A stretch of 64,000 nucleotides of DNA from Pseudaquidulcibacter sp041917055 (GTDB lineage Bacteria; Pseudomonadota; Alphaproteobacteria; Caulobacterales; Aquidulcibacteraceae). The position numbers were made by a program, and so were the translations under genes. The notes under the pieces are model-generated. The model saw nothing but the letters and a program-made list of their open reading frames with translations. It searched no databases and had not been told where the DNA came from. Below are positions 37,510 to 44,810 of this stretch, piece after piece (positions within the stretch are counted from its first letter, which is position 1; each line of letters opens with the position of its first letter). Where the stretch lies: NCBI GenBank assembly GCA_041917055.1, contig JAYRYJ010000003.1, positions 62,001 through 126,000 of the forward strand, given 5' to 3'.

Positions 37510-38211
37510 TTATTCGCCTTCGGTTTTCACCAATGCAATATTAATCGCCTTTGGACCTTTGCCGAATTTATCAGGAAGGATTTGAAAACTAATGCGCTGA
37601 TTTGGTGTCAAAGCCTCAAGACCCGCGCGTTGAACCGCAGAAACATGGACAAAAACGTCAGGTGTGCCGTCATCAGGTGACACAAAGCCGAAACCGCGTT
37701 CACCATTATAAAACTTCACAGTTCCCTCAACGGTCGGTAGGTTTTCATTTCCTTGATTGAAATCGCGCGGTGGACGGTCGCCAAAATCGCGACGTGGTGG
37801 CCTGTCACCGAAATCACGGCGTGGCGGTCTATCACCAAAGTCACGACGTGGCGGACGGTCACCGAAATCACGGCGTGGTGGTCTGTCGCCAAAATCTTGA
37901 CGCGGCGGACGATCGCCAAAATCGCGGCGTGGCGGGCGGTCGCCAAAATCACGGCGCGGTGGTCTGTCACCGGAATCAGTGCGTGGCGGACGGTCGCCAA
38001 AATCGCGACGTGGTGGTCTATCGCCAAAATCAGAGCGTGGCGGTCTATCCCCAAAATCGGAACGTGGACCGCGATTGCCAAAACCGCCACCCAAATTAGG
38101 CGGTGGCATAATCAAGGATGGGTCAATAAACTCTTCTTTACTACCCCGTTTGTGACCTTTTTTCTTTTTATTGTCACGAAAATCATCATCTTCATCGTCG
38201 TCGAAACGCAT
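37510..38211 (-). CDS. Cold-shock-domain protein with arginine-rich nonapeptide repeats
   Basis: 233-residue nucleic-acid-binding protein. The N-terminus is acidic then lysine-rich (RFDDDEDDDFRDNKKKKG), residues 50-148 consist of eleven tandem copies of a nine-residue unit of the form RRDFGDRPP, and the C-terminal 70 residues are a cold shock domain with RNP motifs KFYNGERGFGFVS and DVFVHVSAVQ. The RG/RD-rich disordered repeats are likely to add RNA binding or phase separation; that is inference. The start is the ATG at 38211 with GGGGAAG immediately upstream. The repeat number probably varies between strains. Confidence 0.9.
   Translation of the reverse strand: MRFDDDEDDDFRDNKKKKGHKRGSKEEFIDPSLIMPPPNLGGGFGNRGPRSDFGDRPPRSDFGDRPPRRDFGDRPPRTDSGDRPPRRDFGDRPPRRDFGDRPPRQDFGDRPPRRDFGDRPPRRDFGDRPPRRDFGDRPPRRDFGDRPPRDFNQGNENLPTVEGTVKFYNGERGFGFVSPDDGTPDVFVHVSAVQRAGLEALTPNQRISFQILPDKFGKGPKAINIALVKTEGE
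37768..38064 (-). repeat. 27-bp tandem repeat array inside the cold-shock gene
   Basis: Eleven consecutive 27-bp units, each coding for R-x-DFGDRPP, with mostly third-position differences. Because 27 is divisible by three, gain or loss of a unit keeps the frame. There are no spacers, so it is a minisatellite and not CRISPR. Confidence 0.9.
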
Positions 38212-38675
38212 TAACTTCCCCAAAAACTATAAGGCGAAAGGCCCAAATAGTATCAATACCAAAATGGCGCTTGAGACATTCAAGACACCGAAAAGCCACC
38301 GTTTTGGCATCATCCTTTGGAACAAGCCAAGCGCAATATCACCACCTTTTCAAACGAAAAAACCTCGGCAGCATTAACCTTATAAAAAACCCTATAAATA
38401 AAAGCAATGGGAATAGGCTCAGGACCCATCAATTTATGCATTGAGACGACATTTTGACTTGGCTTATGTTCAAATAATGTTTTTCAAATTGAGATTTTCT
38501 GTAAGGTGACAATAACGGTCTTTCGAACAAGTCAAAATGCGCCCTTCGGGAGCGGCGCTTTTACGCAATTAGCGCGTCAGAAGTCCTTGAAATACTATGG
38601 TATTCCTGCGGCCTTCTTCCTTCTACCTGCGCAAAATCACTCGCTTCTCAAAGCACAAATTAACGCGCCCTGAGC
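38212..38675. other. Intergenic region containing a possible repeat-element relic
   Basis: About 460 bases between the cold-shock gene and rlmJ. The first 130 bases hold the cold-shock promoter and leader. From about 38644 down to 38339 the minus strand stays nearly open, with stops only at 38561-38563 and 38429-38431, reading for example QVEGRRPQEYHSISRTSDA and FDLFERPLLSPYRKSQF. Just beyond lies a half-copy of the palindromic element. It looks like a dispersed repeat or decayed mobile sequence rather than a gene. Confidence 0.4.
38412..38436. repeat. Half-copy of the palindromic intergenic element
   Basis: AGGCTCAGGACCCATCAAT is clearly similar to AGGGGCAGGACTCATTAAT at 26988. Only one half is present here. 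Confidence 0.35.
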
Positions 38676-39533
38676 CTAAATGCTTTCATGGAAAGTGATT
38701 GAGTATTTTTCACCTTCGCCTTTTTTTAGAATGTCGCATAATTGCGCGATTGCGGGCTTAAGATAATCTTCTAAGCCGAATGGCGGGTTAATAATCGCCA
38801 TGCCTGAACTTGCCAATCCACTGATATTATTAGGATTTTGCACCTGCATTCTTATATCTAAAAGTTTTGGTGATACTGCCTGTAACCCTTTAATGAATTT
38901 CGCGGTATCTGTTACATTTTTATCAGCATACCAAATCGCAAAAACACCATTTGAGAATCTTTTTTGCCCTTCGATTACGCCATCAATAATTCTTTTAAAT
39001 TCATTCGGTTTTTCAAATGGGGGATCGATAATTATCAAGCCGCGTTTTAAAGTCGGCGGCAATTTTGCTTTTAGCGCCAAATAACCGTCAATATTACTGG
39101 CATTTAGTTTTTTGCAGGCGCAACGACGCCTAAATTCATGGATATTTTTTCCCAGAATACGAAATTGTTCACCATGCAATTCATTAAAAATCGCATTGTC
39201 ATTTTCGCGCAACATTTTGGCCAATAAAAATGGCGACCCTGCATAATATCTTTGTGATTCTGTCGCCGCCTTTTGCGCATTAATAAATTCCGAAATCGCC
39301 GTTTCGACGTTTTGGTTTTGCGCATAGTCCCAGATTTTCACAATACCGTCCAAATATTCGGGGCTGCGACCGGCTTTATCGTCATGCAAATCATAGACGC
39401 CAATACCTGCAAAACAATCGATAATGCTTATGCCACTTTCTTTCTTTTGCATGAATTGCAAAATGGCAACCAAAACCAAATGTTTCAAACAATCGGCAAA
39501 ATTTCCGGCATGGAAGGAGTGGCGGTAATTCAA
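38676..39533 (-). CDS. rlmJ: 23S rRNA (adenine2030-N6)-methyltransferase
   Basis: Methylates A2030 of 23S rRNA. The 285-residue protein begins MNYRHSFHAGNFADCLKH, the family signature, has the SAM-binding segment SIIDCFAGIGVYDLHD and the catalytic IIDPPFEKPNEF (DPPF/Y motif of N6 methyltransferases). The start is TTG with GGGGA six bases upstream, and it overlaps the stop of the upstream gene by four bases (TTGA). Confidence 0.95.
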   Translation of the reverse strand: MNYRHSFHAGNFADCLKHLVLVAILQFMQKKESGISIIDCFAGIGVYDLHDDKAGRSPEYLDGIVKIWDYAQNQNVETAISEFINAQKAATESQRYYAGSPFLLAKMLRENDNAIFNELHGEQFRILGKNIHEFRRRCACKKLNASNIDGYLALKAKLPPTLKRGLIIIDPPFEKPNEFKRIIDGVIEGQKRFSNGVFAIWYADKNVTDTAKFIKGLQAVSPKLLDIRMQVQNPNNISGLASSGMAIINPPFGLEDYLKPAIAQLCDILKKGEGEKYSITFHESI

Positions 39534-39997
39534 TCAGAATCCCCATATTTTTGGACTTTATGTAGTGCAATTCCGCCCCAAACCAAAAGCAAAACGCCAA
39601 TCAAAAAAGCAATCAAGGAAAAACCGCCCTGATACAAAACCCGTGCATTTTGTGGTTCGCCTTTGGGCCATGCGATTTTCGCGGTTTTGGGAATCTGCGT
39701 CGCTGTCTTGAAGGCATATTTTGAAGTTACATTGACTTTTGAACCCAAATTGTCGGTAAATTCATAAATTCCAACACTTTCACGATTTCCCTTCGCCGCT
39801 AAGGTTTCCGATTTCACAAATTGACCAACTCCGTTATGACCGCGCAATGAAAATGATAAATCATAAATCGGCAAAAACAATGCCCCGATAATAAAAGCGA
39901 GGCCGAATAATAGTGCGGTCGCCGCTCTATCAAAAGCGGTTTGCGGCATTTTTAGGCGCGTTGAACCCGCACCGCCAAATTTTAATTCGCGAAACAT
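39530..39997 (-). CDS. DUF3592-like membrane protein
   Basis: 155-residue protein with two membrane helices (about 28-48 and 123-145) enclosing a beta-rich segment of about 75 residues (ESVGIYEFTDNLGSKVNV to IAWPKGEPQNARVL), the layout of DUF3592 proteins. Function unknown. It is translationally coupled to rlmJ by a four-base overlap. A later methionine (MPQTAFDRAA) lacks a Shine-Dalgarno sequence. Confidence 0.65.
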   Translation of the reverse strand: MFRELKFGGAGSTRLKMPQTAFDRAATALLFGLAFIIGALFLPIYDLSFSLRGHNGVGQFVKSETLAAKGNRESVGIYEFTDNLGSKVNVTSKYAFKTATQIPKTAKIAWPKGEPQNARVLYQGGFSLIAFLIGVLLLVWGGIALHKVQKYGDSD

Positions 39998-40072
39998 TCG
40001 GCCTTTATAATCGCGCTTAAAACCAAATCAAGCGATATTGATTTCAATAAGGAATTAAGCCAAACCCGAAAT

Positions 40073-40729
40073 ATGAAGAAATTAATTGCGATATTATTTG
40101 TCGCCATAGGCATTAGTGGTTTGGTTTTGGTGAAGGGCCTATGGCAAAGAGAAAAAGGCGATTTTTCTTTTGAGCAAAATGACGATAGTCCATTTGATTT
40201 TTATGTATTATCCCTATCATGGTCGCCGACTTTTTGCCTTTCTCATGCAGATAAAGGCGGGGAACAATGCAACGGGGATTATGGCTTTATTGTCCATGGC
40301 CTTTGGCCACAATATGAAAGCGGGTATCCGCGTGCCTGCCCGTCTAATAATATTGCGCCTGACGAAAAACTTATTGATGAAATGATGGATATTATGCCAT
40401 CACGCCGATTGGTAAAAATTCAATGGGATAGGCACGGCACTTGTTCGGGTCTTAAAGCCCAAGAATATTATAAGACCCTGCGTAATGCTTATGAAAAAGT
40501 GCGGATTCCGCATCTTGATAGAAATGAAAATGTTCGGCAATTGGAAAAAGAATTCACAAAACTCAATCCCGGCATGCGCGAACAAGGTATTGCGGTCATA
40601 AAATCCAAAAAGCATTTAAGCGAAGTGCGCATTTGCATGACTAAGGAACTGAAATTTCGCGATTGTATCGAGGTTGATGCCAAAGCAGCGGGGCCCAACA
40701 CCAATTTAAATGTGCCGGACCCAAAATAA
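40073..40729 (+). CDS. Ribonuclease T2 family protein
   Basis: 218-residue exported or membrane-tethered endoribonuclease. After an N-terminal hydrophobic helix (1-22), both active-site blocks are intact: CAS-1 GFIVHGLWPQY and CAS-2 IQWDRHGTCSG, with the two catalytic histidines and the acidic partner position. Cysteines (FCLSHADKGGEQCNG, ACPSN, TCSG, ICMTKELKFRDC) fit the disulphide pattern of the family. It probably degrades extracellular or periplasmic RNA. It precedes the triplet of secreted four-cysteine proteins by about 80 bases. Confidence 0.93.
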   Translation: MKKLIAILFVAIGISGLVLVKGLWQREKGDFSFEQNDDSPFDFYVLSLSWSPTFCLSHADKGGEQCNGDYGFIVHGLWPQYESGYPRACPSNNIAPDEKLIDEMMDIMPSRRLVKIQWDRHGTCSGLKAQEYYKTLRNAYEKVRIPHLDRNENVRQLEKEFTKLNPGMREQGIAVIKSKKHLSEVRICMTKELKFRDCIEVDAKAAGPNTNLNVPDPK

Positions 40730-40806
40730 TTTGAAAAATTCAATTTTTCGCCTTTTTCGTGACACAATATGAATTAATGAACAGAAATCCATTTTCAGGG
40801 GGTTTT

Positions 40807-41265
40807 ATGAAAAACAAAATATTTAGCGCATTAAGCATTGCAATACTTTTACCATTGAGCGCGAATGCAACCGCATTGCAGCAATTCAATACTGAATGCA
40901 CTTTCAAAGAAAACATCATCAAAGGCAAAAACACCACCGGAGGCGAAATTATCAAGGCCGCAGAAGATGCGGTTCACACATTTTCAATTGATCTAATTGC
41001 GAAAAATTATTGCGATCTTAGCTATTGTGGCGACCCAACCGATTTAATTTCTCACAAAGACAATGAAATTGTAACTTCGGCGTCCGGTTCGGGTGGCGTT
41101 CCTGACGAAGATGGCGATGTTTATGAATTGAAAGAATCTTTCAATCCGAAAACCGATGTTTTCACGCTGAATTTCACCTATTATGACGAAAAAGGCGATA
41201 AAATTGTTGGATCGTCGCGTATCGATTATCAATGCAATATCGACCCATTCGATAGGAGTGAATAA
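40807..41265 (+). CDS. Secreted four-cysteine protein, paralogue 1 of 3
   Basis: 152-residue exported protein of a family I do not recognise. Signal peptide about 1-21 (ending SANA). The mature part has QFNTEC, then IIKGKNTTGGEI, NYC and SYC near the middle, and DYQC near the C-terminus: four cysteines in total, likely two disulphides. The same skeleton occurs in the next two genes. The start at 40807 begins the signal peptide and follows AGGGGG. The stop overlaps the next start (TAATG). Confidence 0.78.
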   Translation: MKNKIFSALSIAILLPLSANATALQQFNTECTFKENIIKGKNTTGGEIIKAAEDAVHTFSIDLIAKNYCDLSYCGDPTDLISHKDNEIVTSASGSGGVPDEDGDVYELKESFNPKTDVFTLNFTYYDEKGDKIVGSSRIDYQCNIDPFDRSE

Positions 41266-41747
41266 TGCGTTTTGTCGCCATTTTTGCGGCGATGGCGGTT
41301 TTATTACCCGTCGCCGCAAATGCCGAAAAATTCAATTTGGATTGTAAAGCGTCAAAAGTTGAATTGACGGGAACCGATACTTGGGGCGAAAATCTTTATT
41401 CAAAAGAGCGTGAAGATGCATGGCTTAGCGAAGCCACAGAAATCGCGCTTGATTTAAGCGCGAAAACCCATTGTGTAGCAAAATATTGCACCGAGGAAAC
41501 CTATGGCGCACCTGAACCCATTGCAAAAATTGACGGCAAAATCATCACCCTCTCAATCCGTCCGGTAAAAGTCTATGAGTCAAACGATTATAATGAAATC
41601 GCGTCAGAATTTGTGATTGATTTGAAAAAAATGGTTTTAATTGACCATTATAAATATTACCAAGAAAATAGTGACAAAATACTTGGCAACCAAAAAATCA
41701 CTTATTCATGCAAGAAAAAGCCATATAAATTATACGGGAAGGAATAG
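41265..41747 (+). CDS. Secreted four-cysteine protein, paralogue 2 of 3
   Basis: 160-residue exported protein, the most divergent of the three. Signal peptide about 1-20 (ending AANA). It keeps the four cysteines (FNLDC, THC, KYC, TYSC) and a tyrosine-rich central part (DHYKYYQEN), but the KNTTGGE segment has become TDTWGEN. Start overlaps the stop of paralogue 1 by one base and the stop is one base before paralogue 3, so the three are one translation unit. Confidence 0.75.
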   Translation: MRFVAIFAAMAVLLPVAANAEKFNLDCKASKVELTGTDTWGENLYSKEREDAWLSEATEIALDLSAKTHCVAKYCTEETYGAPEPIAKIDGKIITLSIRPVKVYESNDYNEIASEFVIDLKKMVLIDHYKYYQENSDKILGNQKITYSCKKKPYKLYGKE

Positions 41748-41748
41748 G

Positions 41749-42207
41749 ATGAAAATCGCAACATTTTTGATTTTCGCAACTTTACCTGGAATCGCATTTG
41801 CCGCGACACCCGAACAATTCAATGCGAAATGCGCCTATTCATCGCATACAATCGAAGGAAAAAACACGACTGGTGGCGAAATTTCGGCCTATACTGAAGG
41901 GCAATTTGAATACGTCTTTGATGTTCCGAAAATGGAATATTGCCTTACCATTTCGTGCCCGGGTGGAACGCGCCAAATTCTTCGCAAAGACGGTGATAAA
42001 TTGATAATGTCGGAAAGCCCGATTTATGAATATGCCGATGATAATGGTGATTTCACTTCTGATTCGAACTATTTTGATACTCTAAAAAACGAAATCGTCT
42101 CTGAAACCGTTTATTATAAAAACGCGAAGGGTAAGCAAAAGGGGAAATTGACTATAATTTCGTCGTGCGAAATCCTGCCATATAATAAGCCTACGCCGCT
42201 TCAATAA
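41749..42207 (+). CDS. Secreted four-cysteine protein, paralogue 3 of 3
   Basis: 152-residue exported protein close to paralogue 1. Signal peptide about 1-19 (ending IAFA), then QFNAKC, TIEGKNTTGGEIS, EYC and ISC, and ISSC near the end. GKNTTGGEI is identical to paralogue 1, which marks a probable functional site or turn. GGAAGG lies before the ATG at 41749. Function unknown. Confidence 0.76.
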   Translation: MKIATFLIFATLPGIAFAATPEQFNAKCAYSSHTIEGKNTTGGEISAYTEGQFEYVFDVPKMEYCLTISCPGGTRQILRKDGDKLIMSESPIYEYADDNGDFTSDSNYFDTLKNEIVSETVYYKNAKGKQKGKLTIISSCEILPYNKPTPLQ

Positions 42208-42291
42208 TTTTTGAAAAAATATTGAAATTGAAACCAAATATGTTTTGCGCTTAAGGCGCTTTGGTGGCAGTATGTGACCATGGAGGTTCAT

Positions 42292-43692
42292 ATGTTACCG
42301 AAGCTCAATAAATTCCTTATTATCCCTGCAATTGGCGTAATTGCATTCGCTACTTTTAGTGTTTTCTCAAGCCCAACCAATGCTGCACCAAAGGCGAAGG
42401 CGAAAGTAGCGCAACAAAAAATCGTGCCGCCGCGTGTCTATGTTTGGGCCGATTTGTCAAATGGCAGTCAGGGAATGATGGGTGGCCTTGGCGCTTTGGC
42501 CAATATGGGTCTTTTTGGAATGGGAAAGAGCGGCGGCAATAATCATTATTCCGATGCTTTTCATGGCTCGCCCGGCCTTCATGCCGATATTGCGGTGCAA
42601 AATCTTGACGCGCCTTATGCCGTGAATGGAAAAGATGCGATACCTTCTGGTTTGAAATTGGGCGCATCCATCCCATTGATTCCCAACGAAAAATCCGGCG
42701 GCATCACCGAAAAACAATATGAGCCAAAAGATGATGTAATTCCGAAATATGACGAAAAGCCACAAGATTTCAAAATGACATTCTATTGGGGCTGCGGGGC
42801 GGAATTGAAAAAGGGCAATTCCAAAACCTTTATGATTAAAAATGGCAAAATGTCTGGCGCGGCAATCGGCCTTAATGGTCGAACCGACCCTTCGCAACAT
42901 CAAAAATATGCGGTCGCGGCGGCGCTTTGGCCTAATAAGAATGACAATCGCGATATTGATAAAACCGCAAAGATTTTTGGCAATCACGCGTTTTCGGGAA
43001 CTAATATCCCCACATCATTATCTTTCGCATGGCCGCAAATGGGCGAATTTATGGGCGATTTGGGGCTTAAATCCACTGGTTCACAAGACGATGTAGTCAC
43101 CCTAACTTGGAATAATGTAACAGGTGCGCAGGCGTATTTTTTCCAAGGTTTTGGTTTCCGCGAAATTGCAAATGGCTCGGAAATGATAATGTGGTCATCT
43201 GCCGATGTTCCTGAGCCGGGATATGGCTTGATGAATTATCTTTCCCCCGAAAAATTGACGCAATATTTGAATGAGAAGGCGCTTTTGCCTTCTTCCCAAA
43301 CTTCGTGCCAAATTCCAAAAGGGATATTTGCCGGTTCGGCCTTTGTAAATGTTTCGGGCATGGGTTACGGCGCGGATCAAAACCTTATCTATCCTGCGCG
43401 CCCCGCCGACCCGAAAGTGACATGGGTGCAGGAATGGGCGGTGCGGATTCGCAATAAAACCAGCGGCAATATAATGGTTGGAATGCCTTCAATGCAAGAC
43501 GCAATGACCCAAGGCACAAAACCAAACCAAAAACAATTAACCCCCGAAGAAATCGCCAAAGCAGAATGCGAGAAAGAAAAAGCCAAAGCCCAAAGCACCG
43601 GAAGTGCTTTAGGTGGTCTATTCGGTGGCGGTCTGGGTTCGGCAATTGGTGGGGCTTTGGGCAAATCAAGCTCTAAATGCCCGAAAAATTAG
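42292..43692 (+). CDS. Large secreted protein of unknown function with glycine-rich tail
   Basis: 466-residue exported protein. Signal peptide about 1-30 (ending PTNAA), a long mature domain containing PRVYVWADLSNGSQGMMGG, FYWGCGAELKKGN and VVTLTWNNVTGAQAYFFQG, and a C-terminal glycine-zipper-like tail LGGLFGGGLGSAIGGALG. Cysteines occur near FYWGCG, QTSCQIP, KAECEKE and at the end. I do not recognise a family. The real start is the ATG at 42292: GGAGG at 42282-42286 is five bases before it, and the upstream ATG at 42280 overlaps that ribosome-binding site. It follows the secreted triplet by about 85 bases. Confidence 0.8.
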   Translation: MLPKLNKFLIIPAIGVIAFATFSVFSSPTNAAPKAKAKVAQQKIVPPRVYVWADLSNGSQGMMGGLGALANMGLFGMGKSGGNNHYSDAFHGSPGLHADIAVQNLDAPYAVNGKDAIPSGLKLGASIPLIPNEKSGGITEKQYEPKDDVIPKYDEKPQDFKMTFYWGCGAELKKGNSKTFMIKNGKMSGAAIGLNGRTDPSQHQKYAVAAALWPNKNDNRDIDKTAKIFGNHAFSGTNIPTSLSFAWPQMGEFMGDLGLKSTGSQDDVVTLTWNNVTGAQAYFFQGFGFREIANGSEMIMWSSADVPEPGYGLMNYLSPEKLTQYLNEKALLPSSQTSCQIPKGIFAGSAFVNVSGMGYGADQNLIYPARPADPKVTWVQEWAVRIRNKTSGNIMVGMPSMQDAMTQGTKPNQKQLTPEEIAKAECEKEKAKAQSTGSALGGLFGGGLGSAIGGALGKSSSKCPKN

Positions 43693-43695
43693 AAA

Positions 43696-43827
43696 ATGCC
43701 CTGCTCTGACCATTACGGAAAATGCCGATACGCCAAAGCGGATTGGCGGAAGATTGGTTTGGTGTATTTTTTTATAATTGGCTGTATCATTGGTTTGTAT
43801 CTATTAATTCAGCATTTGACGGGTTAA
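43696..43827 (+). CDS. Possible small single-pass membrane protein
   Basis: A 43-codon open frame just after the large secreted protein gene. It begins MPCSDHYGKCRYAKADWRK and continues into a clean hydrophobic helix of about 20 residues (IGLVYFFIIGCIIGLYLLI) before QHLTG and the stop. The amphipathic, cysteine-bearing N-terminus plus one helix is a plausible micro-membrane protein. No Shine-Dalgarno sequence is seen, so it would depend on the upstream gene. Moderate support only. Confidence 0.5.
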   Translation: MPCSDHYGKCRYAKADWRKIGLVYFFIIGCIIGLYLLIQHLTG

Positions 43828-43871
43828 TCATGAACCATTATTCTTAAAAATAGATTCTTAGGATAAACGAT

Positions 43872-44807
43872 TTGCACACAGCGACAATTAGAAACCAATT
43901 TGCGGCTGATGCTGTCGAACTTGATACAATTATTCACGGCGATTCAATCGCTGAACTTGGAAAACTACCCAACGACTTTGCACACCTTTTTTTGAGCGAT
44001 ATACCGTATGGAATAAGTGTTGATGAGTGGGATGTTTTGCACAATAATACTAATTCTGCATTATTGGGTTCGAGCCCCGCGCAAAAAGCTGCTGGTGCAG
44101 TTTTTAAGAGTCGCGGAAAGCCGATAAATGGCTGGTCTGAGGCTGACAAAGAAATTCCGCGCGAATACCAAAATTGGTGTGCTTCATGGGCGGCGCAATG
44201 GTTTAGAATTGCAAAGCCAGGCGCAAGCGTAATCATATTTGCAGGCCGAAGATTTTCCCATCGGTGTATTTGCGCAATGGAAGACGCGGGTTTCAATCTC
44301 AAAGATATGCTTGCTTGGATGAGAAACAAAGCGCCACATCGCGCACAAAGGATAAGCGCAATTTATGACCGTCGCAATGACGAAGTTTCAAAAAGAAATT
44401 GGGAAGGATGGCGTGTCGGTAATTTGCGCCCGACTTTTGAACCAATATTATGGTTCACCAAACCCTATAAAATTGGAACAACAATTGCCGACAATGTTAT
44501 TAAGCATGGTGTTGGCGGGTATAATGAGACTGCTTTCTTGAGATATGTAAGCCGGCCCGACAATGTAATAAGCGCGGATTTTGAATCAAATGAATCTGGA
44601 CTTCATCCAACCCAAAAACCAGTTAAATTAATGCAGGCACTTATTGAATTAGTTACTTCGGAGGGGCAAATAGTCATCGACCCTTTTGCGGGAAGCGGTT
44701 CGACATTGGTTGGCGCAAGAAACTTGAACAGAAGGTTTATAGGATTTGAAGAGCAAAGCGAATTTGTCGAAGTCTGCCGCAACAGGCTTGATACTAGGTT
44801 GATTTAG
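43872..44807 (+). CDS. Type II DNA methyltransferase, partner of a HindIII-like nuclease
   Basis: 311-residue SAM-dependent DNA methyltransferase. The catalytic motif IV is LSDIPYG (residues 41-47) and the SAM-binding motif I is DPFAGSGST (270-278) at the C-terminal side, the order of the beta group that includes M.HindIII. HPTQKPVKLMQALIE precedes motif I. DIPYG in place of the common DPPY is a variant. It most likely methylates an adenine of AAGCTT to protect the genome from the convergent nuclease. The start is TTG with AGGA eight bases upstream. Confidence 0.9.
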   Translation: MHTATIRNQFAADAVELDTIIHGDSIAELGKLPNDFAHLFLSDIPYGISVDEWDVLHNNTNSALLGSSPAQKAAGAVFKSRGKPINGWSEADKEIPREYQNWCASWAAQWFRIAKPGASVIIFAGRRFSHRCICAMEDAGFNLKDMLAWMRNKAPHRAQRISAIYDRRNDEVSKRNWEGWRVGNLRPTFEPILWFTKPYKIGTTIADNVIKHGVGGYNETAFLRYVSRPDNVISADFESNESGLHPTQKPVKLMQALIELVTSEGQIVIDPFAGSGSTLVGARNLNRRFIGFEEQSEFVEVCRNRLDTRLI

Positions 44808-44810
44808 TTC

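Noticed and set aside
37768..38064. Regular repeats that might be CRISPR
   Set aside because: Units are directly adjacent without spacers and code for in-frame nonapeptides.
37753..38214. Long open frame antisense to the cold-shock gene
   Set aside because: It results from the 27-bp repeat lacking stops in several frames; the minus-strand frame contains a real cold shock domain.
43699..43712. GCCCTGCTCTGACC as a third copy of the palindromic element
   Set aside because: The match is short and lies in the start of a plausible small gene.
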